Positions 50,264-59,127 of a stretch of 64,000 bases of DNA are shown piece after piece. The first letter of the stretch is position 1; each line of letters opens with the position of its first letter. The notes under the pieces are model-generated. The model saw only the letters and a program-made list of their open reading frames with translations, was not told the origin of the DNA and ran no database searches. The stretch comes from Bacillota bacterium (GTDB lineage: Bacteria > Bacillota > UBA4882 > UBA8346). The translations under genes and the position numbers were made by a program. Where the stretch lies: assembly GCA_023392595.1 (NCBI GenBank), contig JAEVYU010000062.1, positions 1 to 64,000 of the forward strand, read 5' to 3'.

Positions 50264-51889
50264 ATGAAAAAATCGGTGTGGATTTGGCTGCCCATCATCG
50301 CAGCCTTGTTAATCGGTACGGCGGTATTTGCGAAATCACCCGCCAAGAATGGGGGCGCTGCGGAAGCGGTCCTCAACTACAATCTGGCGCTTGAACCGGC
50401 CAACCTTGATCCGGCTAAATCAACCAGTATCGAGGAATTCAGAGTCGAATATGCTTGTTTTGAAGGATTGGCCACTTTTGGCGCAGGGGACGCCCTCCAG
50501 CCCGGCGTGGCTGAGAAATGGCAGATCTCGCCGGACGGTAAAACATACACTTTTTATCTGCGCAAAAATGCCAAATGGTCCAATGGGGACCCGGTCACAG
50601 CGCAGGACTTCGAATATGCCTGGAAGAGACTGCTTAACCCCGGCACCGGCTCACCCAATGCCAGCACGCTATTTTATTTAAAAAATGCCGAGGATTACAA
50701 CAGCGGTAAAATCAAAGACCCCGACCAGGTCGGTGTCAATGCCAAAGATAACTACACCCTCGTTGTGACTTTAAATGCTCCCTGCAGTTACTTCCTGGGT
50801 TTAACCATTAACCCGGCTCTTTATCCGGTGCACCGGAAAACGGTTGAATCCAGTCCCGACAAATGGACCGGTAACCCTGAAACCTATGTCGGCAATGGCC
50901 CCTTTAAAATGACGGATTGGACCCGCCATAATAAATTGGAGTTTGCGCCCAATCCCAATTATTGGGACAAGAGCCGCGTCAAATTGAAAAAATTGGTTTT
51001 CTATCCGATCGAAGAACAAAGCACGGCCTTAACCATGTTCGATACCGGTCAAATCGACCTTTCCGATGAGTTGCCGCGGCCGGAAATTCCCCGGTTATCA
51101 GCGGCGGGCATGGTCAAGTACAGTGCCACCATTAACACCTATTACTATATGCTCAATACCAAAAAACCGCCGTTAAATGATCCGCGGGTCCGTAAAGCTT
51201 TGGCTCTGGCCATCAACCGGGAGCAGATCGTCAAATATATCACCAAAGCGGGTGAAAAACCGGCTCTTGGCTTTGTGCCTTACGGGATACCGGATAGCAT
51301 TCCCAAAGCGGAGTTCCGTAAAGTAGGCGGCGCCTGTTTCGCCGATAATGCAGTCGCCCAAGCCAAAAAGTTACTGGCGGAAGCGGGTTATTCCGATATC
51401 AAAAAATTCCCGACCATTGAAATCTTATACAATACCAATGAAACCCACAAACAAATTGCTGAAGTGATTCAACAGATGTGGCATGAGAAATTGGGCGTCA
51501 ACACCACACTGGTTAACCAGGAATCCAAAGTATTCCTGCAGTCCCGGAGGGAAGGGAATTTTCAAATCGCCCGTTCCAGCTGGATTGGGGATTATGTTGA
51601 TCCCATGACCTTCCTGGATCTGTGGGCTACCGGCAATGGCAACAACTATACCGGCTGGACCAACCCGCAATATGATAAATTGATCGACACCGCCAAAACG
51701 ACTCTCGATACCAAACAGCGGTATCAGGCCATGCACGAGGCGGAGAAACTCTTGATGAGCCAAATGCCGGTGATTCCGATTTATTTTTACACCCGGCCTT
51801 ATATCATCAAACCCTGGGTCAAAGGAGTCCGTTATTCGGCCGTTGGTTTGATCGACTTTTCGAGAGTCACCATTGAGGCCCATAAATAA
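50264..51889 (+). CDS. oppA: Oligopeptide ABC transporter substrate-binding protein (OppA/DppE-like)
   Basis: A 541-residue extracellular binding protein of the SBP_bac_5 class. A signal peptide (MKKSVWIWLPIIAALLIG) is followed by the family signature NYNLALEPANLDPAKST and a typical EAEKLLMSQMPVIPIYFYT C-terminal region. It captures peptides for the four transporter proteins encoded downstream. The frame is open upstream to 50135, but CAGGAGG eight bases before ATG 50264 fixes the start. A terminator separates it from the permease genes, which would allow higher binding-protein levels. No lipobox cysteine is evident at the signal-peptide end. Confidence 0.9.
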   Translation: MKKSVWIWLPIIAALLIGTAVFAKSPAKNGGAAEAVLNYNLALEPANLDPAKSTSIEEFRVEYACFEGLATFGAGDALQPGVAEKWQISPDGKTYTFYLRKNAKWSNGDPVTAQDFEYAWKRLLNPGTGSPNASTLFYLKNAEDYNSGKIKDPDQVGVNAKDNYTLVVTLNAPCSYFLGLTINPALYPVHRKTVESSPDKWTGNPETYVGNGPFKMTDWTRHNKLEFAPNPNYWDKSRVKLKKLVFYPIEEQSTALTMFDTGQIDLSDELPRPEIPRLSAAGMVKYSATINTYYYMLNTKKPPLNDPRVRKALALAINREQIVKYITKAGEKPALGFVPYGIPDSIPKAEFRKVGGACFADNAVAQAKKLLAEAGYSDIKKFPTIEILYNTNETHKQIAEVIQQMWHEKLGVNTTLVNQESKVFLQSRREGNFQIARSSWIGDYVDPMTFLDLWATGNGNNYTGWTNPQYDKLIDTAKTTLDTKQRYQAMHEAEKLLMSQMPVIPIYFYTRPYIIKPWVKGVRYSAVGLIDFSRVTIEAHK

Positions 51890-51951
51890 AGCATTTAAAG
51901 CTTATTGATAATGGTTGATCTAAAAACTCTATGTCTGGTTCATAGTCTGCT

Positions 51952-52035
51952 CTTTCTCTGTGACTCTGTGTCTCCGTGGCCTATAATTTAGCCACAGAGA
52001 CAACACGCGTATTTACGCGTGAAGGCACAGAGAAA
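51952..52035. repeat. CTGTGTCTCCGTGGC / GCCACAGAGACA repeat
   Basis: TGTCTCCGTGGC and GCCACAGAGACA are inverted with one mismatch, next to a second small palindrome ACGCGTATTTACGCGT and further CACAGAG words. It belongs to the same general class of simple palindromic repeats as the ones near 18544 and 56122. Confidence 0.5.
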
Positions 52036-52079
52036 AGATATTTTTAAATTGACCATTTTAACGAACATATCCTAATTTT

Positions 52080-52112
52080 ACGCCTTTTCTATTTCCGGAA
52101 AAGGCGTTTTCC
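52080..52112 (+). terminator. Rho-independent terminator before the permease genes
   Basis: ACGCCTTTTC (52080-52089) pairs perfectly with GAAAAGGCGT (52098-52107) and is followed by TTTCC. It probably ends part of the binding-protein transcript. Confidence 0.75.
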
Positions 52113-52147
52113 TAGAGGTTTTGTTGTTTTGAATAAGGAGTGAAACA

Positions 52148-53077
52148 ATGGCTAGGTATGCTTTGGACCGTTTGATTTCCGCCTTGACCACATTATTGTT
52201 AATCATTACGATCACGTTTATTTTAATGCATGCGATTCCGGGGGGACCTTTTGATCAGGAAAAGGCGGTCTCGGCACAGATTACCCAAAATATCAAGGAA
52301 CATTACCATTTAAACGACCCCCTTTGGCGGCAATATGTTGATTATTTGAAGAAAATCGTTCATTTCGATTTGGGTCCGTCCTACAAGTATCCGGACTCTT
52401 CGGTGAATGATCTGATCCGGGCGGGATTTCCGGTTTCTGCGGCCATCGGGCTATTGGCGGTTTTGGTGGCGGTGGCCTTAGGGATTCCAGCCGGCATCCT
52501 GGCAGCTTTACGGCATTCCAAATGGCAGGATAATCTGGTCATGCTGGTGGCGATCGTGGGTGTTTCGATACCGAGTTTTATTGGGGCTACGCTTTTGCAA
52601 TATCTTTTCGCCTATAAGTGGCAACTGTTTCCGGCGGCGCTTTGGGGGACACCGGCCCATTTGGTATTGCCGGTCCTGGCTCTATCCGCTCTCCCTTTGG
52701 CATTTTTCGCGCGGCTGATCCGTTCCAGCATGCTGGAAGTGTTATCCCAGGATTATATTCGGACCGCCCGTTCCAAGGGGCTCAGCGAGGCAACGGTGGT
52801 ATTGCGGCATGTGCTGAAAAATACTTTGATTCCGTTCATTACGGTTCTAGGGCCGATGCTGGCTAACCTTTTGACGGGCACCTTTGTGATTGAAAGAATT
52901 TTCGCCATCCCGGGTCTCGGTAATTACTTTGTAAACAGCATTTATAACCGTGACTATTTCGTAATCCTGGGCCTGACGGTCTTTTACGCCGGCATATTGC
53001 TGCTGCTCAATCTGGCGGTTGATATCGTCTATGCCGTGATCGATCCCCGGATCAAACTGGCGTCCAAGGAGGAATGA
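52148..53077 (+). CDS. oppB: Oligopeptide ABC transporter permease (OppB/DppB)
   Basis: A 309-residue inner-membrane permease with about six helices. The N-terminus RLISALTTLLLIITITFILM, the following HAIPGGPF and the EAA-loop region RTARSKGLSEATVVLRHVLK are characteristic of OppB/DppB. It forms the channel with OppC. AAGGAG precedes the ATG by seven bases. The stop is only four bases before the next start. Confidence 0.92.
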   Translation: MARYALDRLISALTTLLLIITITFILMHAIPGGPFDQEKAVSAQITQNIKEHYHLNDPLWRQYVDYLKKIVHFDLGPSYKYPDSSVNDLIRAGFPVSAAIGLLAVLVAVALGIPAGILAALRHSKWQDNLVMLVAIVGVSIPSFIGATLLQYLFAYKWQLFPAALWGTPAHLVLPVLALSALPLAFFARLIRSSMLEVLSQDYIRTARSKGLSEATVVLRHVLKNTLIPFITVLGPMLANLLTGTFVIERIFAIPGLGNYFVNSIYNRDYFVILGLTVFYAGILLLLNLAVDIVYAVIDPRIKLASKEE

Positions 53078-53081
53078 GAAC

Positions 53082-54002
53082 ATGGATGACTCTCGCGCAT
53101 TTGAACCGATAGTACGGCAAGACCCATTGGATTTTGTACAAGAGGGAGCCGAGAGGCCGGAGACCAGTTACTGGAAAGATGCCTGGCGCCGTTTAAAACA
53201 AAATAAGGGAGCGGTTATTTCGCTTTTTGTGATTTTGTTTATCTTCCTGGCTGCTATTTTGGGACCCTTTGTGTCTCCGTATTCTTACACCAAACAAGAT
53301 TTAATTTTTCAAAATACCCCTCCTACGGTGGAACATTGGTTTGGAACGGACAATGTGGGCCGGGACTTACTGGTGCGTTGTCTTTATGGAACCCGGATTT
53401 CATTAATTGTGGGAATTTTCGCCACCATGATCAGCCTGACCATCGGGGTATTATTTGGCGGTTTTTCGGGGCTGGTCGGCGGGAAAGTCGATAATGTCAT
53501 GATGCGGATTGTCGATATCTTTTATGCAATTCCCTTGCTGTTATGGGTTATTTTATTGATGGTGGTTTTAAAACCCGGTCTGCAAAATATCCTGATTGCG
53601 ATTGGCATCACCTACTGGCTCAGTATGGCCCGGATAGTGCGGGCCGAGGTTTTGAGCCTCAAAGAACAAGACTATGTTTTAGCGGCCAAAGCCATTGGGG
53701 CCGGGCGGATGCGGATTATTCTGCGGCATCTGATACCCAATACGATTGGACCGATATTGGTGACTGCTACTTTCAATATTCCGCAAGCGATTTTTACTGA
53801 GGCCTTTCTTAGTTTCATCGGACTCGGGATCGGAGCCCCCATGGCTTCCCTGGGAATGTTGGCCTCGGATGCCATCAGTGGCTTACGTTCCTTTCCTTAT
53901 CAGCTCTTTTTTCCAGCCTGCATGATTTGTATCATTATGTTGGCCTTTAATTTCCTGGGGGACGGTCTGCGGGACGCTTTGGATCCGCGGATGCGGAAGT
54001 GA
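53082..54002 (+). CDS. oppC: Oligopeptide ABC transporter permease (OppC/DppC)
   Basis: A 306-residue partner permease. After a 45-residue cytoplasmic start, helices carry the block HWFGTDNVGRDLLVRCLYG, then the EAA loop around LAAKAIGAGRMRIILRHLIP and GDGLRDALDPRMRK at the end. The ribosome site AGGAGG overlaps the end of oppB, so the two genes are co-translated. Confidence 0.92.
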   Translation: MDDSRAFEPIVRQDPLDFVQEGAERPETSYWKDAWRRLKQNKGAVISLFVILFIFLAAILGPFVSPYSYTKQDLIFQNTPPTVEHWFGTDNVGRDLLVRCLYGTRISLIVGIFATMISLTIGVLFGGFSGLVGGKVDNVMMRIVDIFYAIPLLLWVILLMVVLKPGLQNILIAIGITYWLSMARIVRAEVLSLKEQDYVLAAKAIGAGRMRIILRHLIPNTIGPILVTATFNIPQAIFTEAFLSFIGLGIGAPMASLGMLASDAISGLRSFPYQLFFPACMICIIMLAFNFLGDGLRDALDPRMRK

Positions 54003-54014
54003 GGGGATGGAAAC

Positions 54015-55037
54015 ATGAATACTTTACTGGATGTGAAAAATTTACGGACTTCATTTTATACTTATGCCGGGGAAGTGAAAGCTGTCGATGACGTCAGTTT
54101 TCAGCTCCATAGCGGTGAAGCCCTGGCCGTGGTGGGCGAATCCGGCTGCGGGAAAAGCGTAACCGCTTTGTCGATTATGGGTCTATTGCAAGAACCCGGT
54201 AAAATTGTGGATGGCCGGATCGATCTGAACGGTCGGGACCTAACCAAGCTATCCCCCAAAGAAATGTGCGCGATCCGGGGCAATGAGATCGGGATGATCT
54301 TTCAGGACCCGTTGACCTCCTTGAATCCGGTCCTTTCCATTGAACAACAAATGATTGAGAGTTTGATGCTCCATCAGAAGTTATCCAGGAAACAGGCAAT
54401 CCTCCGGGGGATTGAACTGCTGAAAATGGTGGGAATCCCCGGGGCTGAAGAGCGATTCTGCCAATATCCCCACCATTTTTCCGGCGGTATGCGCCAACGG
54501 GTGATGATTGCTATGGCGATGGCTTGTGAACCCAAAATTTTAATCGCCGATGAACCCACTACGGCGCTTGATGTAACGATCCAAGCGCAAATCCTGGAAC
54601 TCATGAAAGGCTTAAAGGATACCTTAAAAACGGCGATTATTCTTATAACCCATGATTTAGGCGTAGTGGCCGGACTTTGTCAAAGAGTAATCGTGATGTA
54701 TGCCGGAAAAATTGTGGAACGAGGCACCGTGGAAGAACTTTATTATCGGCCCAAGCACCCCTATACCTGGGGATTGCTGGGAGCGGTTCCCCGTTTGGAT
54801 ATTGAAGAAAATCAGAAAAGAAAACTGACCCCGATTTGGGGCAAACCGCCGGACCTGTTGGTTCCGCCGCCGGGGTGCCGTTTCGCGCCCCGTTGCAAGT
54901 ATGCCATGAACATCTGCGAAAAAGAAATCCCGCCGGATTTTGAAGCCGCTTCCGTAACACATCGGGCTGCTTGCTGGCTGCTTGATCCGCGAGCGGCGAA
55001 AGTCGAACATTCCATGGAAAGGAGCGCTTCCCTATGA
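54015..55037 (+). CDS. oppD: Oligopeptide ABC transporter ATPase (OppD/DppD)
   Basis: A 340-residue ATP-binding protein: Walker A GESGCGKSV, signature HFSGGMRQRV, Walker B ILIADEPTTALD and switch histidine in ILITHDLGVV. The C-terminal PPPGCRFAPRCKYAMNIC block with four cysteines is the oligopeptide-transporter-type extension that can bind an Fe-S cluster. GAGGGGATGG precedes the ATG. It overlaps oppF by four bases. Confidence 0.94.
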   Translation: MNTLLDVKNLRTSFYTYAGEVKAVDDVSFQLHSGEALAVVGESGCGKSVTALSIMGLLQEPGKIVDGRIDLNGRDLTKLSPKEMCAIRGNEIGMIFQDPLTSLNPVLSIEQQMIESLMLHQKLSRKQAILRGIELLKMVGIPGAEERFCQYPHHFSGGMRQRVMIAMAMACEPKILIADEPTTALDVTIQAQILELMKGLKDTLKTAIILITHDLGVVAGLCQRVIVMYAGKIVERGTVEELYYRPKHPYTWGLLGAVPRLDIEENQKRKLTPIWGKPPDLLVPPPGCRFAPRCKYAMNICEKEIPPDFEAASVTHRAACWLLDPRAAKVEHSMERSASL

Positions 55038-56035
55038 ATGTTCCCGGGCAAAGTTTTCAGCCTTTACTGGAAGTCAAGCATTTGCAAAAAACCTTTACCA
55101 TTTCCAAAGGCCCTTTTACCAGAGGAAAATCAATCCTGAAGGCCGTTGATGATGTCAGCTTCGCGATTCTTAAAGGAGAGACTTTAGGACTGGTTGGAGA
55201 ATCCGGCTGCGGCAAGACCACCATCGGGCGGACCTTGATCCGGCTCTATGAAGCCAGTGGAGGAGAAGTAATTTTTGGCGGAAAAAATATTCTGCAGCTC
55301 TCGGATGAAGAAATGCTGCCCTACAGGCGCAGGATGCAGATGATTTTTCAAGACCCGTATTCATCCTTAAATCCCCGGATGACTGTAGCGGAAATCATAA
55401 AGGAACCGCTTACGATTCACGGAATTGCTTCCGGAAAGGCGGCCCTAAACCGGGTGCATGAGTTGCTGCAACTGGTGGGCCTCAGCAAAGAACAGGCCTC
55501 CCGTTTTCCCCACGAATTTTCCGGAGGACAGCGCCAGCGGATCGGGATTGCCAGGGCGCTGGCTGTAGAACCGGAGTTTATGATTTGCGATGAGCCTATT
55601 TCTGCTCTGGATGTCTCGATCCAGGCCCAGATCATCAACTTGCTTGAAAAATTGCAATCGGAAATGAATCTAACCTATCTGTTTATTGCTCATGATATTT
55701 CCATGGTCAGGCATACCAGTAAACGGATTGCAGTAATGTACCTGGGGAAATTGGTTGAACTTGCGGGAGCCGGCGAATTGGCTAAAAACCCCTTGCATCC
55801 TTATACCCAGGCCCTATTATCGGCCGTGCCGATAGCGGATCCGCGATTGGAGGCATCCCGGCGCCGCATTGTTCTGGAAGGCGATGTACCCAGTCCGGTC
55901 GATCCTCCGCCCGGTTGCCGTTTCAAAACCCGCTGCCGGATGGCAAGGCCCTGTTGCAGGGAGAGGACCCCTGAATTAAGAGAAGTTGCTCCCGGGCACC
56001 GGGTTGCTTGTTTTGCCGTTGAAACGGGAATTTGA
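55034..56035 (+). CDS. oppF: Oligopeptide ABC transporter ATPase (OppF/DppF)
   Basis: A 333-residue second ATPase: Walker A GESGCGKTT, signature EFSGGQRQRI, Walker B FMICDEPISALD, switch histidine in LFIAHDISMV, and the C-terminal PPPGCRFKTRCRMARPCC extension. It forms a heterodimer with OppD. Translational coupling through ATGA with oppD, plus AAAGGAG nine bases before. The operon ends here; no obvious T-tailed terminator follows. Confidence 0.94.
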   Translation: MNVPGQSFQPLLEVKHLQKTFTISKGPFTRGKSILKAVDDVSFAILKGETLGLVGESGCGKTTIGRTLIRLYEASGGEVIFGGKNILQLSDEEMLPYRRRMQMIFQDPYSSLNPRMTVAEIIKEPLTIHGIASGKAALNRVHELLQLVGLSKEQASRFPHEFSGGQRQRIGIARALAVEPEFMICDEPISALDVSIQAQIINLLEKLQSEMNLTYLFIAHDISMVRHTSKRIAVMYLGKLVELAGAGELAKNPLHPYTQALLSAVPIADPRLEASRRRIVLEGDVPSPVDPPPGCRFKTRCRMARPCCRERTPELREVAPGHRVACFAVETGI

Positions 56036-56121
56036 TGATTATATTTCTCAAAGAAAGATGCTGCCAAAAAGAAGTTTAGACACTGTTTTCAATAATGGTT
56101 GATGGATAGGCCGATTTTATT

Positions 56122-56220
56122 CTCCCGCTGAGGCGCTGAGGCGCAGAGAAAAACGGGATGGGATATTTTTTAAAATCCTATGCCGCGACAAATTTTGGCG
56201 ACGACACCTTAGCGGGAGAT
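56122..56220. repeat. TCTCCCGCTGAGG palindromic repeat
   Basis: 56122-56134 (TCTCCCGCTGAGG) and 56208-56220 (CCTTAGCGGGAGA) are inverted with one mismatch, with GCGCTGAGGCGCAGAG beside the left arm. This word family is common as intergenic repeats in environmental genomes. It lies after oppF and before the fucosidase remnant. Confidence 0.5.
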
Positions 56221-56296
56221 ATTGTTTTTACTCTTTAAAATTTTATCGAGTGGAAATTTAGAGAGCGGTTGAAAGCCATCTAATTTCTTTTAAGCC

Positions 56297-56540
56297 AGTT
56301 CCTAAGTGTGTCGGCAAAAACGGCAATCTGCTTGTGAACCTGAGGCTGGATGCCAAAGGGGAGATACCATGGGAAAGTATCGGGATTTTGACCAAAGTAG
56401 TGCCGGGATTTGTGGCTGCGGCGGTTCTGGTCTTCCTAAACCGGAATGCCGCAGATTTTAAGGATGACATTTTCATTAGTTTTACAGGTTCCCGGCTGCC
56501 GGACGAAACGGATACCGTGGTGGAGCTGGAATTGTATTGA
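56297..56540 (+). pseudogene. C-terminal remnant of an alpha-L-fucosidase (GH29) gene
   Basis: From about 56300 the frame reads VGKNGNLLVNLRLDAKGEIP, matching the 'KNGNLLLNxGPxADGxIP' block of GH29 alpha-L-fucosidases. The end, DDIFISFTGSRLPDETDTVV, fits the last strands of that family. The middle part does not match, and the N-terminal 350 residues are missing, so only a 5'-deleted fragment remains. Fucosidases remove the fucose of some xyloglucans, which connects it to the nearby alpha-xylosidase and alpha-galactosidase theme. Assignment rests on short motifs. Confidence 0.5.
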
Positions 56541-56548
56541 AGCTCATT

Positions 56549-56943
56549 TCATTGATTCATAGGTACATCCGGTATGCTTGCTTCACAATGGCTTGCGCAA
56601 TTTTCTTCTTGGTCCTCCGTTGCAATCCCCATATTCTCCAAACCCCAAAAATGCATCATTTTTAAAATCGGCAGTAAAGTCCGGCCTTTATCCGTTATCC
56701 GGTATTCGACTTTGGGCGGTATCTGGCGGTACTCTTCCCTATGAATCAGGTTATCCAATTCCAATTCTTTAAGCTGCTGGCTCAATATTTTATGGGAAAC
56801 GTTCGCCAGCTTTTTTTAATTTCTCCATATCGTTTAATGCCGTCCGTGGCGAGGTACCACAGAATGACCGGCTTCCATTTACCACCGATTACCTTTTGGG
56901 TGAATTCAACCGGACAAGAATTTTTGCCTGTGGTTTGAATCAT
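56549..56943 (-). pseudogene. HxlR-family regulator with a one-base frameshift
   Basis: An HxlR-type winged-helix regulator read in two frames. The first (from ATG 56943 with AGGAGAG before it) gives CPVEFTQKVIGGKWKPVILW and then TDGIKRYGEIKK. The second continues LANVSHKILSQQLKELELD and RITDKGRTLLPILKMM to 56549. The frames join at a run of seven T on the plus strand (56811-56817; A7 on the coding strand). One more base would restore an ordinary protein of about 130 residues. This could be a true mutation, phase variation, ribosomal slippage or a sequencing error. It faces the redox cluster and probably controls it through the palindromes at 56962-56986. Confidence 0.8.
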
Positions 56944-56961
56944 TTTAAATTACTCTCCTAA

Positions 56962-56986
56962 GAGTTAACTCATTTAGAGTTAACTC
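56962..56986. promoter_or_regulatory. Twin GAGTTAACTC palindromes
   Basis: Two perfect 10-bp palindromes, 56962-56971 and 56977-56986, 15 bp apart centre to centre, plus a third partial copy (GAGTTAGTTAG) around 56993. They lie between the HxlR start and the aldo/keto reductase gene and are probably HxlR operators. Confidence 0.65.
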
Positions 56987-57134
56987 ACCAATGAGTTAGT
57001 TAGTTACTTAAAAGTGCATACTATTTTTATCATGAATATTCGATATAATTCAGTATATAAAAGCATTGGGAAATTTGCAATAAGCTATATAACATTCAGC
57101 TTTAACCCCAATATGCTGAGGAGGATGAGTAGTT

Positions 57135-58283
57135 TTGCAGTATCGCAAATTTGGCAGGCTGGATTGGAAAACATCGGTTCTAGGCTTTGGTTGCATGCGT
57201 TTGCCGACTATGGATAACAATCCGATGAGCGGCAACATCGATGAGGAAGAAGCCAAGGGAATGATTCGCTATGGGATTGACCAGGGGATCAATTACATAG
57301 ACACCGCTTATCCTTATCACAATGGCCAGAGTGAAGTCATTGTCGGAAAAGTATTACAGGACGGCTATAGGGAAAAGGTAAAACTCGCTACGAAGTCTCC
57401 AACTTGGCTAATCAATCAGGCGTCGGATTTCGATAAGTACCTGAATGAACAGTTAACCAAGTTACAAACGGATCATATTGATTTTTACCTGCTGCACGCC
57501 CTGGATAAAGAAAGATGGGAACAAATTATCCTGAAGCACAATGTTTTGGAACAAGCCGAAAGGGCGCTCCGCGACGGACGAATTTGTCATCTGGGCTTTT
57601 CTTTTCATGATCAATATCAGTCATTTCCAATGATTCTGGATGGCTATGACCATTGGGATTTTTGTCAAATCCAATATAATTATATGGATACCGCCAACCA
57701 AGCCGGAACCAAGGGACTTCATGATGCTGCCTCCAAAGGGTTGGCGGTGGTTATTATGGAACCCCTGTTGGGCGGAAAATTGGCTAAACCTCCAAAGCCT
57801 ATCCGGGACATCTTCGAACAATCCGGCGCCAAGTCATCACCGGCGGATTATGCGTTACAATGGGTTTGGAATCAGCCCGAGGTTACGCTACTTTTAAGTG
57901 GCATGAGTTCCATGGATCAGGTGAAGGAAAACATTGATTCAGCCAATCGTTCGGGAATTCATTCTTTAAGCAGTCAAGAATTGCAGTTCATCGAAGAGGT
58001 GCGGAAAAAGTATCAAGAAAGAACCGCCATTCCCTGCACCGGATGCAGTTATTGTCTGCCGTGTCCTAACGGGGTCAATATTCCACGGGTGTTTAGCCTT
58101 TATAATGAGGGCTTTATCCATGAAGACCTGCAAACGACCCGGGCTGTGTATAGCCGGTTTTTGGACGAAAAAGAACGGGCCGGGGTTTGCGTTCAATGCC
58201 GGATTTGTGAGGAAAAGTGTCCTCAAAAAATTCTCATTAGTGAATGGATGCCCAAAGCCCATGCAGTATTAGGGGAAGAGTAA
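57135..58283 (+). CDS. Aldo/keto reductase with C-terminal ferredoxin-type cysteines
   Basis: A 382-residue oxidoreductase. The aldo/keto barrel starts with RKFGRLDWKTSVLGFGCMRL and contains the catalytic tyrosine in INYIDTAYPYHNGQSE, with D and K partners nearby. The C-terminal 90 residues add CTGCSYCLPCPNGVNIP and CVQCRICEEKCPQK, a layout shared by 4Fe-4S aldo/keto reductases of anaerobes. The TTG start at 57135 follows GAGGAGG by about ten bases; an ATG at 57125 is out of frame. It heads a likely operon with tautomerase, nitroreductase and alcohol dehydrogenase. Substrate unknown. Confidence 0.9.
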   Translation: MQYRKFGRLDWKTSVLGFGCMRLPTMDNNPMSGNIDEEEAKGMIRYGIDQGINYIDTAYPYHNGQSEVIVGKVLQDGYREKVKLATKSPTWLINQASDFDKYLNEQLTKLQTDHIDFYLLHALDKERWEQIILKHNVLEQAERALRDGRICHLGFSFHDQYQSFPMILDGYDHWDFCQIQYNYMDTANQAGTKGLHDAASKGLAVVIMEPLLGGKLAKPPKPIRDIFEQSGAKSSPADYALQWVWNQPEVTLLLSGMSSMDQVKENIDSANRSGIHSLSSQELQFIEEVRKKYQERTAIPCTGCSYCLPCPNGVNIPRVFSLYNEGFIHEDLQTTRAVYSRFLDEKERAGVCVQCRICEEKCPQKILISEWMPKAHAVLGEE

Positions 58284-58315
58284 TCTTATAATCAATAAAC
58301 AAAGGGGTGTTGTTG

Positions 58316-58504
58316 ATGCCTGTTATTACAGTCCAGTTGGCTCACCAATCGAAGGAAAAGAAAAAAGAGATTATTGAAAGGCTGACTAAAACCATGGTGG
58401 AAGTAACCAATGTTCCCGCCCAGGCCTTTACGGTCATTATTGACGAGCATGATCCGGAGAATATCGGGGTAGGTGGAGTACCGTTGTCGGAACGCCACAA
58501 ATAA
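58316..58504 (+). CDS. 4-oxalocrotonate tautomerase family protein
   Basis: A 62-residue protein of the tautomerase fold. After removal of methionine the catalytic proline is Pro1 (MPVITVQ), with the usual EKKKEIIERLTKTMVEVT helix and VIIDEHDPENIGVGG strand. Such enzymes move double bonds in keto-enol substrates as hexamers. AAAGGGG lies eight bases before ATG 58316; an in-frame GTG at 58307 would put residues before the proline and is rejected. It is 32 bases after the aldo/keto reductase stop. Confidence 0.92.
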   Translation: MPVITVQLAHQSKEKKKEIIERLTKTMVEVTNVPAQAFTVIIDEHDPENIGVGGVPLSERHK

Positions 58505-58532
58505 AAATTTAGTTTCGAAAGGATGGTTCGCA

Positions 58533-59093
58533 GTGAACGAAACTTTAAAAACGATTTTAAACCGCAGAAGTATCCGGGCTTATCAACCGGAACAGATTAA
58601 AGAGCCGGAATTACAAGCCATACTGGAAGCAGGGAGGTTTGCCCCCAGCGGGATGAATACCCAACCCTGGCATTTTAGTGTCATCCAGCAAAAGGAGTTG
58701 TTGGAAAAAATTAATGCTACGGTGAAAGAAGGACTTTTAAAATCAGGGAATCCCCAATTTGTGGAACGGGCCAAGAACGAAAATTTCAGTATTTTTTATC
58801 ATGCACCCACCCTGATTATTGTTTCCGCTGATCCCAAAGTAGCAACACCCCAGTACGACTCGGCTATCGCCATGGGTTATATGTTCTTGGCTGCTGCATC
58901 TTTGGGAGTGGGTTCTTGCTGGATCAATGCCATCTCAATGACTTTTAATGCAGAATCCGGCAAGGCGATGGCAAACTCTTTGGCGATTCCCGACGGATAT
59001 ACCATATATAGTGCCGGGGCATTCGGTTACCCGGCCGGAGAAATTCCAGCCCCGCCTCAAAGAAAAGAAGGCACGGTTTCGTTAATTCAATAA
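58533..59093 (+). CDS. Nitroreductase family protein
   Basis: A 186-residue FMN-dependent reductase. The N-terminal LNRRSIRAYQPEQI supplies the FMN-phosphate arginines, AGRFAPSGMNTQPWHFSVI is the conserved loop, and AAASLGVGSCWINAI plus FGYPAGEIPAPP close the fold. It could reduce nitro groups, quinones or flavins with NAD(P)H. The GTG start at 58533 follows AAAGGATGG. It is the third gene of the redox operon. Confidence 0.92.
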   Translation: MNETLKTILNRRSIRAYQPEQIKEPELQAILEAGRFAPSGMNTQPWHFSVIQQKELLEKINATVKEGLLKSGNPQFVERAKNENFSIFYHAPTLIIVSADPKVATPQYDSAIAMGYMFLAAASLGVGSCWINAISMTFNAESGKAMANSLAIPDGYTIYSAGAFGYPAGEIPAPPQRKEGTVSLIQ

Positions 59094-59127
59094 GTGTTCT
59101 GTTGCGTGAAAGGGGAGAAGGAATAGA

